Notes under the pieces: model-generated
Database searches by the model: none
What the model was told of the DNA's origin: nothing
The model's input: the letters and a program-made list of their open reading frames with translations, nothing else
Made by a program: the position numbers and the translations under genes
From: GCA-003244245 sp050699635
GTDB taxonomy: Bacteria > Actinomycetota > Actinomycetes > Mycobacteriales > Pseudonocardiaceae
Direction of reading: 5' to 3'
NCBI GenBank assembly: GCA_050699635.1
Contig: JBOHFK010000002.1
Span: 56,542-120,541, forward strand
DNA: 64,000 nucleotides
Shown: positions 50,938 through 60,601 of the stretch, piece after piece
Layout: each line of letters opens with the position of its first letter
Position numbering within the stretch: the first letter of the stretch is position 1

Positions 50938-53286
50938 GTGGTGACTGACGGGGGCGAGTTCACACGGCTGGGTACGGATGAGTTGTTGGCCCGGGCTCGC
51001 TTCGTGCGGGACGTCACCCATGGCACCCGGGTGACCTACTCCCCCAAGGTGTTCCTGCCGTTGACCATGCTGTGCCGGGATCGCTGCGGCTACTGCACAT
51101 TCGCCCACGCCCCCCGTGAGCTGCCGGCGGCTTACCTGGAACTCGACGAAGTGCTGGCGACCGCCCACCAGGGGGCGCACCTCGGGTGCCACGAGGCGCT
51201 GTTCACCCTGGGCGAGCGTCCCGAACTGCGCTACCCGGTGGCCCGGAGCTGGCTCATCGAACACGGCCACGGCTCCACAGTGGACTACCTGGTGGCGGCG
51301 TGCCGCGCGGTGCTCGAACAGACTGGGCTGCTTCCGCACGCCAACGCCGGTGCGCTGCACCGCGACGAACTGGCCGCGTTGCGCCAGGTGACCGCCAGCC
51401 AGGGAATGATGATCGAATCAGTACGGCCGGATCTGGCCGCGCATCGGGGCGCCCCCGACAAGCATCCGGACCGGCGGCTTGCCACCCTGCACGCCGCGGG
51501 AGCGCTGGAAATCCCCTTTACCACCGGGATTCTGGTCGGTATCGGTGAGACCGAGGCAGACCGCGTGGTGGCACTGGAGGCGATCGCCCAGGCACACCGC
51601 CGGTACGGGCACGTGCAGGAAGTGATCGTGCAGAACTTCCTGCCCAAACCAGGCACCGCCATGCGGGATGTCCCCCCGTGCCCACCGCGGGAGCACCTGC
51701 GGGCTATCGCGCTGGCCCGGCTGGTGCTGCCACCTGAGGTACATGTACAGGCGCCACCCAACCTCACCGACAATCCGGGCGAGCTACTCGCGGCCGGGAT
51801 CGACGACTGGGGCGGGGTGTCGCCGCTCACCGCGGATTACGTCAATCCCGAGCGGCCCTGGCCCGCGCTGGACGTGCTGCGCAACGCCACGGAGAAGGCG
51901 GGCCACACCCTGGCACCACGGCTGACCATCTACCCGGAATACGCCCTGCAACCGCAGCGATGGCTGGACGATGCGGTGCGCTTCGGCGTGCTGGATCGCT
52001 CCGATGCCGAGGCGCTCGGCCGCGACGATCCGGGCGCGGTGTTGCCCGAGCACGCGCCGCAGGCCGTCAACGTTGGCGATGGTGCGGAGGTGATCCTGGC
52101 CGGGCGCCGCTCCACCGCCTGGTATTCCGGCTCCGGCGCCTCGCCGCCGGCGTTGCTTCCCGCGCCGGCCCGGGCCACCGGCGCGGTGCGCGAGATCCTC
52201 GACGGGGTCCGGGACGCCCAGCGAACCGGGCTCGACGAGCTGGTGACGTTGCTGCGATCCCGTGGCCCTGAGGTTGCTGCCGTGGCGGAGCTGGCCGATG
52301 AGCTTCGGGCAGCGACCAACGGCAGCACCGTCACCTACGTGATCAATCGCAACATCAACTACACCAATGTGTGCACCTTCCGGTGCCGGTTCTGCGGGTT
52401 CTCCAAGGGCAAGCTGTCGCTGAACCTGCGCGGCGCACCGTACCTGTTGGAGCTTCCTGAGATGGTGCGGCGAGTATTGGAGGCGCAGCGTCGCGGCGCC
52501 ACCGAGGTCTGCCTGCAGGGCGGGATCCACCCCAGCTTCGACGGTGAGTACTACCTGCGAGTGTGCCGGGCCATTCACGAGGCCGCGCCCGGAATCCACA
52601 TCCACGGCTTCACCGCACTGGAGGTGACCGAGGGCGCCCGGCGGCTGGATGAGCCGCTTGCCGACTATTTGACCCGGCTACGCGAGGCGGGCCTGCGCTC
52701 CCTGCCCGGCACCGCCGCCGAGATCCTCGACGATGAGATCCGGGCGGTGTTGTGCCCTGACAAGATCACGACGGCGGAATGGCTGGAGGCGCACCGGGTG
52801 GCGCACTCGGTGGGGCTGCGCTCCAACGTGACGATGATGTTCGGCGCGATCGAGCAACCAGTGCACTGGGCCCGGCACTTGTTGCGCGCTCGTGACCTGC
52901 AGGAACAGACCGGCGGGTTCACCGAGTTCGTCGGGCTGCCCTTCGTGCACATGGCGACCCCGATGTACCTCAAGCGGGCCGCCCGGCGGGGACCAACCTG
53001 GCGGGAGGTTTTGCTGGTGCACGCGGTGGCCCGGATCGCCTTGCACGGGCTGATCGACCACGTGCAGGCGTCCTGGGTCAAACTCGGCGGCTCCGCTGCC
53101 CGTCAGCTGCTGCAGGCCGGCGTCGACGACCTCGGTGGCACACTGATGGATGAGAACATCAGCCGGGCGGCAGGTGCCAGCCACGGGCAGTGCCTGGACG
53201 AGGCCGGTTTCCGGGCCATCGTCGAGCCACTGGGTCGGACCCTGGCCCAGCGCACCACCCTTTACGAACGGGTGCGGCCCAGCTAG
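50938..53286 (+). CDS. fbiC: FbiC, fused CofG/CofH 7,8-didemethyl-8-hydroxy-5-deazariboflavin synthase
   Basis: About 782 residues. Two radical SAM domains form the F420 chromophore from tyrosine and a flavin precursor. CofG half: LPLTMLCRDRCGYCTFAHAP (CxxxCxxC), HEALFTLGERPE, HANAGALHRDELAALR. CofH half: YTNVCTFRCRFCGFSKGK (second cluster), EVCLQGGIHPSFDGEYYLRV, GLPFVHMATPMYLKR. GTG 50938 has GGGAGG upstream. The ATG at 50917 lies inside a palindrome and is less likely. Confidence 0.95.
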   Translation: MVTDGGEFTRLGTDELLARARFVRDVTHGTRVTYSPKVFLPLTMLCRDRCGYCTFAHAPRELPAAYLELDEVLATAHQGAHLGCHEALFTLGERPELRYPVARSWLIEHGHGSTVDYLVAACRAVLEQTGLLPHANAGALHRDELAALRQVTASQGMMIESVRPDLAAHRGAPDKHPDRRLATLHAAGALEIPFTTGILVGIGETEADRVVALEAIAQAHRRYGHVQEVIVQNFLPKPGTAMRDVPPCPPREHLRAIALARLVLPPEVHVQAPPNLTDNPGELLAAGIDDWGGVSPLTADYVNPERPWPALDVLRNATEKAGHTLAPRLTIYPEYALQPQRWLDDAVRFGVLDRSDAEALGRDDPGAVLPEHAPQAVNVGDGAEVILAGRRSTAWYSGSGASPPALLPAPARATGAVREILDGVRDAQRTGLDELVTLLRSRGPEVAAVAELADELRAATNGSTVTYVINRNINYTNVCTFRCRFCGFSKGKLSLNLRGAPYLLELPEMVRRVLEAQRRGATEVCLQGGIHPSFDGEYYLRVCRAIHEAAPGIHIHGFTALEVTEGARRLDEPLADYLTRLREAGLRSLPGTAAEILDDEIRAVLCPDKITTAEWLEAHRVAHSVGLRSNVTMMFGAIEQPVHWARHLLRARDLQEQTGGFTEFVGLPFVHMATPMYLKRAARRGPTWREVLLVHAVARIALHGLIDHVQASWVKLGGSAARQLLQAGVDDLGGTLMDENISRAAGASHGQCLDEAGFRAIVEPLGRTLAQRTTLYERVRPS

Positions 53287-53294
53287 TCCGGCGA

Positions 53295-55103
53295 TCATTT
53301 CCCGGGCTTGGGAGGCGGCGCGCTCGTCGTGGTCGCGGAGGGCGGGACTTCCATGGTTGTCGCCGCAGGCGTCGGGTGCGGGCTGGTCGGATGTGGTGTC
53401 GTGGCGGCGGCCGTGGTCCCGGACGTGGTCGGAGGGGGACTCGACCAGCTGGTTGTCCAGGTGTAGGTGGTGACCCAGCTGGGCACTGGCGCGTGAGAGG
53501 AAGGGCTCACGGGATCCTGTTTCGCGACCCCACCAGCGGGCTGCCCTGGTGCAGCAGGGATTGTCGTGCGGGCGGGTCCGCTGGTACCGACTCTGGGTGA
53601 GTTCCCGCCGCCGGTTGGCGCTGCCTTCGCTGCCGGATTCCCGGGGTTGGCCGCATCGGGACCGGGGGCGGCGCCCTCCGGCGCCCCGGGCTCTGGAGGC
53701 GCGCTGACCGGCGCAGTACCGGCGTTCGCCGGGGGATTCGGATCGCTGTGGGCGATCAGGAATGGCAGTGATACCACTCCTGCGACGGTGCCCACTGCCA
53801 GTACCGCAGCGAAGGCGGCTTGTTTCGCTCGCCGGGAATGGGGTCCGCGCCAGGCACTCCCAGCAGGTTCGGTCGCTCGGGGAGACGCGACCCGCAGTGG
53901 CCGGTCGGGGGGGTGCGCCGGGCTAGGAATCGGCAGGTTGGTCTCGGTGAGCTGCACCGGGGACTCGGTAGGGGGGATGACGGTAAGGAGCTCCTGGTGC
54001 GATGGCTCGCCGACGGTAGGCGCATCGGCGGCGGGGGCGGCGAGCAACGCGGCGCCGAGTGCGATGGCGGCCTTCGGATCGGCGTCAACGGCGACGGGCC
54101 GGCCCAGCTCGGCAGAGACGAGCTGGGCGACCAGCGGCACCCGAGATGAACCGCCGACCAGCAGCACCACATCCAGATCCGCGGGTTCGAGCTGAGCGGA
54201 TTGCAGGGTGCGGTGCAGCGCCTGCACAGTTTCGCCAACCTGGGCGCGGATCATGTCCTCAAACTCGGCGCGGACCAGTCGCACCTGGGACTGGATCCCG
54301 GGGGCGAGGACCGGAATCGTCACCTCCGTATCGGCGGAAAGCGCCTCCTTGGCATCGACGCACTCCCGCCGCAACGCCACGGTGGCGGCCAGTACTGCGG
54401 GATCCTCACCATCCAGCTCGGCCAGACCCGGCACCGCGGCCAGCACGTGGCTGAACACCGCGTCATCGAAGTCCACTCCGCCTAGTTGCTCGAGGCCTTG
54501 GGGCTGGCCCAGCACGCAGAACCCGCCGGCACTGGTCTTACGGACCACCGCCGCATCGAAGGTTCCCCCGCCGAGGTCGTAGACGGCCACCGTGCACCCG
54601 GGCTCGATCCTCTCCTGCATCGCGTAGCCGGCCGCAGCCGCCTCCGGCTCGGTGCAGAACCTGATCTGCGGCAGACCAGCTGCGCTCAGCGCCCCCGCCA
54701 GGACCTCAACCTTGTAGACACCCCAGGCAGCCGGGTGGGTAACCATGATCCCTGTCGCCGGGCCGCCCTCACGGGCCGCGACCTGCTCCACCACCCACCG
54801 GATCACCATCGCGGCGATCTCCGGAGCGGCATGGGCCACTCCACTGACCATGATCGGAACCTCATCGCCGATGCGGCGCTTGAACCCGCGCACCACCCGA
54901 TCAGGATCGGTCACTACTCGGCGCTCGGCGGCCTCTCCCACCACCACCTGGCCGCTCTCGTCCAGGTACACCACTGAACTCACCGCGGCCGAGCGAGCTC
55001 CCAACGCCACAATCTCGGGCCGCCCCCACGACTTGCCGTCCCACCGGCACACCGCCGCGGCCGTGAACGTGCTACCTGCGTCGATCCCGAGCCAGTAGCC
55101 CAT
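53295..55103 (-). CDS. Hsp70-family protein with membrane anchor and Pro-rich tail
   Basis: 602 residues. The ATPase part is DnaK-like: LGIDAGSTFTAAAVCRW, VAVYDLGGGTFDAAVVRKT, VVLLVGGSSRVPLVAQLVSA. Instead of a substrate-binding domain there is a linker, a helix (QAAFAAVLAVGTVAGVVSLP) and about 150 Pro/Ala/Thr-rich residues probably outside the cell. Actinobacteria carry several such DnaK-like membrane proteins of unknown role. Convergent with fbiC. Confidence 0.88.
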   Translation of the reverse strand: MGYWLGIDAGSTFTAAAVCRWDGKSWGRPEIVALGARSAAVSSVVYLDESGQVVVGEAAERRVVTDPDRVVRGFKRRIGDEVPIMVSGVAHAAPEIAAMVIRWVVEQVAAREGGPATGIMVTHPAAWGVYKVEVLAGALSAAGLPQIRFCTEPEAAAAGYAMQERIEPGCTVAVYDLGGGTFDAAVVRKTSAGGFCVLGQPQGLEQLGGVDFDDAVFSHVLAAVPGLAELDGEDPAVLAATVALRRECVDAKEALSADTEVTIPVLAPGIQSQVRLVRAEFEDMIRAQVGETVQALHRTLQSAQLEPADLDVVLLVGGSSRVPLVAQLVSAELGRPVAVDADPKAAIALGAALLAAPAADAPTVGEPSHQELLTVIPPTESPVQLTETNLPIPSPAHPPDRPLRVASPRATEPAGSAWRGPHSRRAKQAAFAAVLAVGTVAGVVSLPFLIAHSDPNPPANAGTAPVSAPPEPGAPEGAAPGPDAANPGNPAAKAAPTGGGNSPRVGTSGPARTTIPAAPGQPAGGVAKQDPVSPSSHAPVPSWVTTYTWTTSWSSPPPTTSGTTAAATTPHPTSPHPTPAATTMEVPPSATTTSAPPPKPGK

Positions 55104-55351
55104 CCTCCGCGTGCCCTCCTCGTCCCCGCACCCGCAAGCCCCGGGATCGGAGCTTGATCGAAGCTGAACGGGCGTGGCAGCTTATCGCCCACACACGGCG
55201 CTCCGGGAGCGATACTGAGAGTGACCGTTGGGGCGCGTCACTCTCATAACGCAGGACGGCGCGGCCCGGTGCGGTCCCCCGGGGTGACGTGGGGGCGGAT
55301 CGTGCTCCGTCCCCACGTCCGCGCGTCCGCGGCGTGTCCCCGCGGTATGTT

Positions 55352-55849
55352 TCAGTCGAGCTGGCCGCGGATTGCGCCATCCCGGTGCGCGGTGGTGTGC
55401 AGGTTCAGATAGAAGTCAGACGGATCGTCGAGGACCTCATCGATCTTTTCCCGGCTGCTATAAACGCAGTCGGCAACCGTGTTGCGATCGCCGTCGAAAT
55501 GCCTGTCGTTGAAGAAGTCAATCCAATGGCCGCCATCCTCGTGGCGAGGGGCGTGGTGCAGATGGAAGGCAGTCACCGCACCGTCGAGCCGGTCCCATTG
55601 GATGTAGTAGCAGACCCTCTCATGTTCAGCGTCGAAATCGAGGCCTGCGACGCCCCGACCGTGACGGTCTCCACCACCCCTGAGCTCGTCCCCGCTTAGC
55701 TCAACCAAGAACTGCCTCTGGTCGTGGTGATACGCGGTGCTGACCTCCTGGGCTGACGCTGCAGGTCCGGCGAACACCAGGATCGAGGACGCGAACGCCA
55801 GGCATGCTCCAGCCCGGCCCATTTTTCGGATTCCTGTGCTGTGCTGCAT
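55352..55849 (-). CDS. CHRD-domain secreted protein (copy 1)
   Basis: 165 residues. Signal peptide GACLAFASSILVFAGPAASA. CHRD core: FLVELSGDELRGGGDRHGRG, VCYYIQWDRLDGAVTAFHLH, the DPSDFYLNLHTTAHRDGAIR ending GQLD. Secreted beta-domain of unknown function. A paralogue lies 480 bp upstream on the same strand. Confidence 0.88.
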   Translation of the reverse strand: MQHSTGIRKMGRAGACLAFASSILVFAGPAASAQEVSTAYHHDQRQFLVELSGDELRGGGDRHGRGVAGLDFDAEHERVCYYIQWDRLDGAVTAFHLHHAPRHEDGGHWIDFFNDRHFDGDRNTVADCVYSSREKIDEVLDDPSDFYLNLHTTAHRDGAIRGQLD

Positions 55850-56329
55850 CTGTGGGACCTTTCTTGTCCTCGTTGGCCATTCCCGCCTGAAGCCATTCCC
55901 GGTTGCCCTGCGAAGGTCGGCGGTGTGAGAACAAGTTCAACTCAGCTCCGCCCGCTCCAGCACGAATGGCAAGTTTGACAGCATGTCTGTCGTCATCCGG
56001 CAGGACGGCGTTACGCCCCGATCGGGGCTGCTGACGGCGGACTTCTACTCGCCACGCGTATACGAGATTGGGTCCAATCCAGAACGGGTCCAGAAGGTTG
56101 CCAACACCATAAGGGCAACTATGTGGATAAGCGATTACTCTGAGTAGCTGGCTACTGTAGGTGACAGACCTGTTGCCAGCTTCCCGGGCACCGCCCACGC
56201 CCCGGAATGCCCTGGGAGCCCAGCCACCCAACTCGGCAGGAGCTCCGCCCGAGCCTCATCCCCGGGTGACTTCGACAACGGCCAGCCACGAAGCACGCCC
56301 TTGACCCGTCAAGGACGTGCTCATCGCTA
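55850..56329. other. Gap between two CHRD genes
   Basis: 480 bp. It contains the presumed promoter region of copy 1 but no gene I can support. The GGGTCCA block upstream of copy 1 also occurs before copy 2 (near 57040), consistent with duplicated control regions. Confidence 0.4.
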
Positions 56330-56827
56330 CTAATTCAGCTGTCCGCGGATAGCTCCCTTGGGGAAGGCTGTGGAGTGGGCGTTGAGGTAGTAAGCAGTCG
56401 GATTGTCGATGACCGCGTGGATCTTGTCTTGGGTGGTGGGGACACAACCTGAAGACTCGCTTTGTGCCCCGGGGAAATGCTGGCCGTTGAAGAAATCAAT
56501 CCAATGCGGACCCTCGCTGCCGCTGGCGGCTGCGTGGAGGTGCAGGGCGGTCACCTCACCCTGGAGCCCTTTCCAATTGATCGTGAAGCAGGCCGTCTGC
56601 TGTTGCAGGTTGAGCTGGGCGGAGCCCTGCCCGACTGGGTCGCCACCCCCAGGGACTTCCCTGCCGCTCAGCGCAACGGTGAACTTACCGTCCCGGTCCT
56701 GGTACGCATGGCTGACCTCGTGTGCCGCCGCAGAGGCCGGCCCGACGAGGACGACAAATGACGAGACGGAAGCAAAACACAGCCCAATCTGGCCCACTGC
56801 CCGGGCTCCTCCGCTGTGGTGCAGCAT
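56330..56827 (-). CDS. CHRD-domain secreted protein (copy 2)
   Basis: 165 residues from ATG 56827 (the frame is open to 56992, but this start gives a proper signal peptide: GLCFASVSSFVVLVGPASA). CHRD core: FTVALSGREVPGGGDPVGQG, FTINWKGLQGEVTALHLHAA, HWIDFFNGQHFPGA, NPTAYYLNAHSTAFPKGAIR. Same length as copy 1, so a tandem duplication. Confidence 0.88.
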   Translation of the reverse strand: MLHHSGGARAVGQIGLCFASVSSFVVLVGPASAAAHEVSHAYQDRDGKFTVALSGREVPGGGDPVGQGSAQLNLQQQTACFTINWKGLQGEVTALHLHAAASGSEGPHWIDFFNGQHFPGAQSESSGCVPTTQDKIHAVIDNPTAYYLNAHSTAFPKGAIRGQLN

Positions 56828-57116
56828 ATTGGTACCTTTCTCATCGCCACGAAAACAATCAGGGTTGTGAGCGCAGCCGAGGCGACCGAAAGAATTTTGC
56901 TGCTGCTTGATCCCCAGCCTGTCATCGTAGCCGAGACCCACTCCGCGCTGACGGGTCACCTTCACCGGTCTCCGCTGGCTCTCCGTACGCAAATTGTCGA
57001 GCGATACACCGCGAGGCGATTCGATTTACTATCCGATGGGGTCCATGCTGTGGATATCTCGTTACGGTAGGTGGCAGAGGTGAACATGCCCGCTGGCTCT
57101 GGATAGGCTCGAGGTC

Positions 57117-57770
57117 GTGAGCTACCCCGGAGGTGATCTGCGCGGCCAGCTCGCGCACGTCGGCAGGGAGGCTGTCCGGGCCGGGCTGGTGGTCGGATCG
57201 GGGGGCAACCTGTCGGCGCGAGCGCCGGGCTCCGACCGGTGTTGGATCACCGCCGCGGGCAGCTGGCTGGATCGGCTGGGGCCTGCCGAGTTCTCCCTGA
57301 TCAGCATTCCGGCGGGTGAGTTGCTCGAGGGGCACCCCCATCCGTCCAGCGAATGGCGGCTGCACACCGAAACCTATCTCCAGCGTCCAGACGTCAACGC
57401 GATCGTTCACCTGCACCCACAGACCAGCGTGCTGCTCACCGCGCTGGGCCAGACCATCGCACTGCTCACCACTGACCATGCGTACTACCTGCGCGAGATC
57501 GCGACGGTGTCGTTCGATGAGCCTGGCAGCACGGAGCTCGCGGTCGCCGCCGCGGAGGCCGCCGCACGCGGCGTCAACGCCTTGATCCTCGGCCACCACG
57601 GTTGCTCGGTGCTCGCCGATTCGGTCGAGCTCGCGCACAAACGGGCGATAAACCTGGAAGAAGCCGCCCGAACGACGTACGCCGCGCTGCTGCTGTCGCG
57701 AGGCCAACCGGTTCCTCAGGTTCCGGCGCGCTTTCTGGAATCGGTTGGCCGCAACGAGGCCCACGTATGA
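57117..57770 (+). CDS. Class II aldolase/adducin-family protein
   Basis: 217 residues from GTG 57117. GLVVGSGGNLSARAPGSDRC, WITAAGSWLDRLGPAEFSLI, EWRLHTETYLQRPDVNAIVH, LHPQTSVLLTALGQ with zinc-binding HLH, and ALILGHHGCSVLADSVELAH. Fuculose-phosphate-aldolase fold; the sugar substrate is unknown. Overlaps the next gene (ATGA). Confidence 0.9.
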   Translation: MSYPGGDLRGQLAHVGREAVRAGLVVGSGGNLSARAPGSDRCWITAAGSWLDRLGPAEFSLISIPAGELLEGHPHPSSEWRLHTETYLQRPDVNAIVHLHPQTSVLLTALGQTIALLTTDHAYYLREIATVSFDEPGSTELAVAAAEAAARGVNALILGHHGCSVLADSVELAHKRAINLEEAARTTYAALLLSRGQPVPQVPARFLESVGRNEAHV

Positions 57771-58288
57771 CCGCACGAGATGTGCCGCACGGTGCCAGCG
57801 AGCCGCTGCGATTACGCCCCCCGCGTCATCGGGTGAGCCCCCGCGCCGTCACCTGGTGGACCGCCCAAGCCGCACTCGAGGTGGCCGCTGTGCTGGGCCC
57901 GCTGGCGGTCGTCGTGGTTGTCTGGGCCGACACCCGGCCGTGGCTGATCCCCCTCGTCGCCGTGGTGGTGCTCGCCGGCCTGGGCTACCTGCTGGTGATG
58001 CCACGATGGCGGTTCCGGGTGCACCGGTGGGAGACCACCGATGATGCCGTCTACACGTCGACGGGCTGGATCAATCAGCAGTGGCGGGTTGCCCCGATGT
58101 CCCGGATCCAGACCGTCGACACCGAACGCGGGCCGCTGCAGCAGCTGTTCGGGTTGGCCACGGTCACCGTCACCACGGCATCGGCGGCCGGGGCTCTGCG
58201 GTTGGCTGGGCTGGACCGGGCGATCGCTGATGACCTCGTCGAGCAGCTCACCGCGACCACCCAGGCGACTCCGGGGGACGCCACGTGA
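57767..58288 (+). CDS. PH-domain membrane protein (YdbS-like)
   Basis: 173 residues. Two N-terminal helices (ALEVAAVLGPLAVVVVVWAD, LIPLVAVVVLAGLGYLLVMP), then a bacterial PH domain: FRVHRWETTDDAVYTSTGWI, VAPMSRIQTVDTERGPLQQL, FGLATVTVTTASAAGALRLA. It pairs with the next gene; both probably form one membrane complex of unknown role. Confidence 0.85.
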   Translation: MTARDVPHGASEPLRLRPPRHRVSPRAVTWWTAQAALEVAAVLGPLAVVVVVWADTRPWLIPLVAVVVLAGLGYLLVMPRWRFRVHRWETTDDAVYTSTGWINQQWRVAPMSRIQTVDTERGPLQQLFGLATVTVTTASAAGALRLAGLDRAIADDLVEQLTATTQATPGDAT

Positions 58289-59808
58289 CCGCACCGCGGC
58301 GCACGGTGGGTTCAGGCGAGCCTGACTGGCAGCGCTTGGACCCCCGGATGCTCGCGGTGACACCACTGCGCCAGCTCGCCGGGTTCCTGCCGGTCATCGC
58401 GTTGGTACTGGTGATCGGCATCGGTCAGGACCTCGGCGGGCGGGTCTACGGGTTGCTGGCCGGTGTGCTGATTGTGCTGCTCGCCGGGGCGCTTCGGTGG
58501 TTCACCACCCGCTTCCGGATCACCAACGAGCGGGTCGAGCTGCGTTCCGGGTTGCTGTTCCGCAGCGCCCGGTCGGTTCCGCGGGACCGGATTCGCAGCG
58601 TCGATGTCACCGCCGGCCTGACGCACCGGCTGTTCCGGCTGTCGGTTGTCAAGATCGGGACCGGCGAGCGCACCGACGGCGGCGAGGCGCGTGAGCTGAC
58701 TCTGGATGCGATCTCCGCGGTCGAGGCCGACCGGGTGCGGCAGCGGCTGCTGGATCCCACGGATGCCACTCAGGTGGACGGTAACGGGGTCACGGCTGCG
58801 CCGGCCGCGACCGAGTTGGCGGTGCTGAAGTGGTCCTGGCTACGGTTCGCCCCGCTCACCACGTCCAGCCTGGTGGCCGTGGGCGCTGTTGCCGGGGCAT
58901 TCGGGCAACTGATCGGCGATGTCGGCGCCGATGCGGTGGATGTTGGCGGAGTCCGCGAGAGACTGACCACCGCCCCGCTGTGGCTGGGCGTCGCCGTCGT
59001 GGCCGTCCTGGTGCTGGTGATCGCGCTGGTGGGCTCGGTGCTGATCTTCGTTGAGTCCTGGTGGGCGTTCCGGCTGGTCCGCGAGCTGGGCGGCACTCTG
59101 CGGATCCACCGGGGACTGCTCACCACCCGGTCGGTTTCGCTGGAGGAGCGGCGGCTGCGCGGGATTGCCGTGATCGAGCCGCCGCTGCTGCGGGTCGGGC
59201 GCGGGGCGCGGACCGTCGCGGTGGCCACCGGGCTGGGCGGTCGTCGCGGCCACGGCAGGGGCATCCTGTTGCCACCGGCCCCGAGAAGCGAAGCGCACCG
59301 GGTGTCGGCAGCGGTGCTCGCCGAGTACCCCTCCCCTACCGCCGCCACATTGCGCCGGCACCCGCCGGTGGCGTTGCGGCGCAGGGTGGTCCGCGCGACG
59401 CTGCCGGTGCTGGTGGGATCCGCAGCGCTGTGGATTGCTCCGGTGCCGGCCTGGATGGGGTGGACCACGCTGGGTCTGCTGCCAGTCACGGTGCTGCTCG
59501 CCGTGGACGCCTATCGCAACCTGGGACATACGTTGACCCGCCACTATCTCGTCACCCGCTACGGTGCCGGAGCGCGGTCCACCGTCGCCCTGCAGCGGTC
59601 CGGGGTGATCGGCTGGACCGTGTCGCAGTCGTTGTTCCAACGGTGGACCGGCCTGGTCACCGTGACCGCGACCACCGCAGCCGGCCACGGCGGGTATCCC
59701 GTGATCGACGTTCCCACCTCCGACGGCCTGGCGATCGCCGAGCGGGCGGTACCGGGACTGCTCACGCCATTTCTGCAGCAGGACGCGTCGCCGCTGCGCA
59801 CAAAGTAG
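58285..59808 (+). CDS. PH-domain membrane protein (YdbT-like)
   Basis: 507 residues from GTG 58285, which overlaps the upstream stop. Several helices and repeated PH modules: FRITNERVELRSGLLFRSAR, VPRDRIRSVDVTAGLTHRLF, LRIHRGLLTTRSVSLEERRL and RHYLVTRYGAGARSTVALQR. Conserved actinobacterial partner of the YdbS-like protein. Confidence 0.87.
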   Translation: MTAPRRTVGSGEPDWQRLDPRMLAVTPLRQLAGFLPVIALVLVIGIGQDLGGRVYGLLAGVLIVLLAGALRWFTTRFRITNERVELRSGLLFRSARSVPRDRIRSVDVTAGLTHRLFRLSVVKIGTGERTDGGEARELTLDAISAVEADRVRQRLLDPTDATQVDGNGVTAAPAATELAVLKWSWLRFAPLTTSSLVAVGAVAGAFGQLIGDVGADAVDVGGVRERLTTAPLWLGVAVVAVLVLVIALVGSVLIFVESWWAFRLVRELGGTLRIHRGLLTTRSVSLEERRLRGIAVIEPPLLRVGRGARTVAVATGLGGRRGHGRGILLPPAPRSEAHRVSAAVLAEYPSPTAATLRRHPPVALRRRVVRATLPVLVGSAALWIAPVPAWMGWTTLGLLPVTVLLAVDAYRNLGHTLTRHYLVTRYGAGARSTVALQRSGVIGWTVSQSLFQRWTGLVTVTATTAAGHGGYPVIDVPTSDGLAIAERAVPGLLTPFLQQDASPLRTK

Positions 59809-59818
59809 GCTGACGGGC

Positions 59819-60430
59819 GTGAACGACCGTCTGGTATGGATCGACTGCGAGATGACCGGGCTGGACCTCGCCAAGGACGCGCTCATCGAGATCGCCGCGC
59901 TGGTCACCGATGGCGAGCTGCGGGTGCTCGGCGACGGTGTCGACGTGGTGATCCATGCTGATGACGCCGCACTGGACTCGATGCCCGAGGTGGTGCGGGA
60001 GATGCACGCCCGCTCTGGCCTGACCGAGGCCGTGCGACGGTCCACGGTGAGCCTGGCCGAGGCGGAACAGCAGGTGCTTACCTATGTCCGCAAGTGGGTT
60101 CCAGATGCCCGCTCGGCACCGCTGGCCGGCAACTCGGTGGCCACTGACCGAGCATTTCTGGCCCGCGATATGGCCGAACTCGACGCGCACCTGCACTACC
60201 GGATGGTCGACGTGTCGTCGGTCAAGGAGCTGTGCCGGCGCTGGTACCCGCGGGTCTACTACGCGCAGCCGGCCAAGGGACTGGCGCACCGGGCACTGGC
60301 CGACATCAGCGAATCTGTCCGCGAGCTGATCTATTACCGCCGCACCGTGTTCGTGCCCGCACCAGGCCCCAGCTCCGAGGAAGCGCACGCTGCGGCCCGC
60401 TCGGTCACCGAGCCGATACCCGATCGGTAA
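59819..60430 (+). CDS. orn: Oligoribonuclease
   Basis: 203 residues from GTG 59819. DEDDh exonuclease: LVWIDCEMTGLDLAKDALIE (Asp, Glu), LAGNSVATDRAFLARDMAEL (Asp), KGLAHRALADISESVRELIY (His, Asp). It degrades 2-5-nt RNAs and pGpG, the breakdown product of cyclic di-GMP. Followed by tRNA-His. Confidence 0.96.
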   Translation: MNDRLVWIDCEMTGLDLAKDALIEIAALVTDGELRVLGDGVDVVIHADDAALDSMPEVVREMHARSGLTEAVRRSTVSLAEAEQQVLTYVRKWVPDARSAPLAGNSVATDRAFLARDMAELDAHLHYRMVDVSSVKELCRRWYPRVYYAQPAKGLAHRALADISESVRELIYYRRTVFVPAPGPSSEEAHAAARSVTEPIPDR

Positions 60431-60483
60431 TCGTTACCCGACCCGCTAGTATGGTCAGCGCTGCTGGAGAAGGTCAGCGCATG

Positions 60484-60556
60484 GTGGGTGTAGCTCAGCT
60501 GGTAGAGCACCTGGTTGTGGTCCAGGATGCCGCGGGTTCAAGTCCCGTCACTCACC
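60484..60556 (+). tRNA. tRNA-His (GTG)
   Basis: Acceptor GTGGGTG (60484-60490) pairs with CACTCAC (60549-60555). The anticodon stem CCTGG/CCAGG holds a loop with GTG at 60517-60519. T-arm GGGTTCAAGTCCC. A G at 60483 fits the extra 5' G of tRNA-His. CCA is not encoded. Confidence 0.97.
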
Positions 60557-60601
60557 CCAGTTTCCTGCTCGTGTGCGCGGTCTGGCATTAGAGTTCCGCG
60601 C

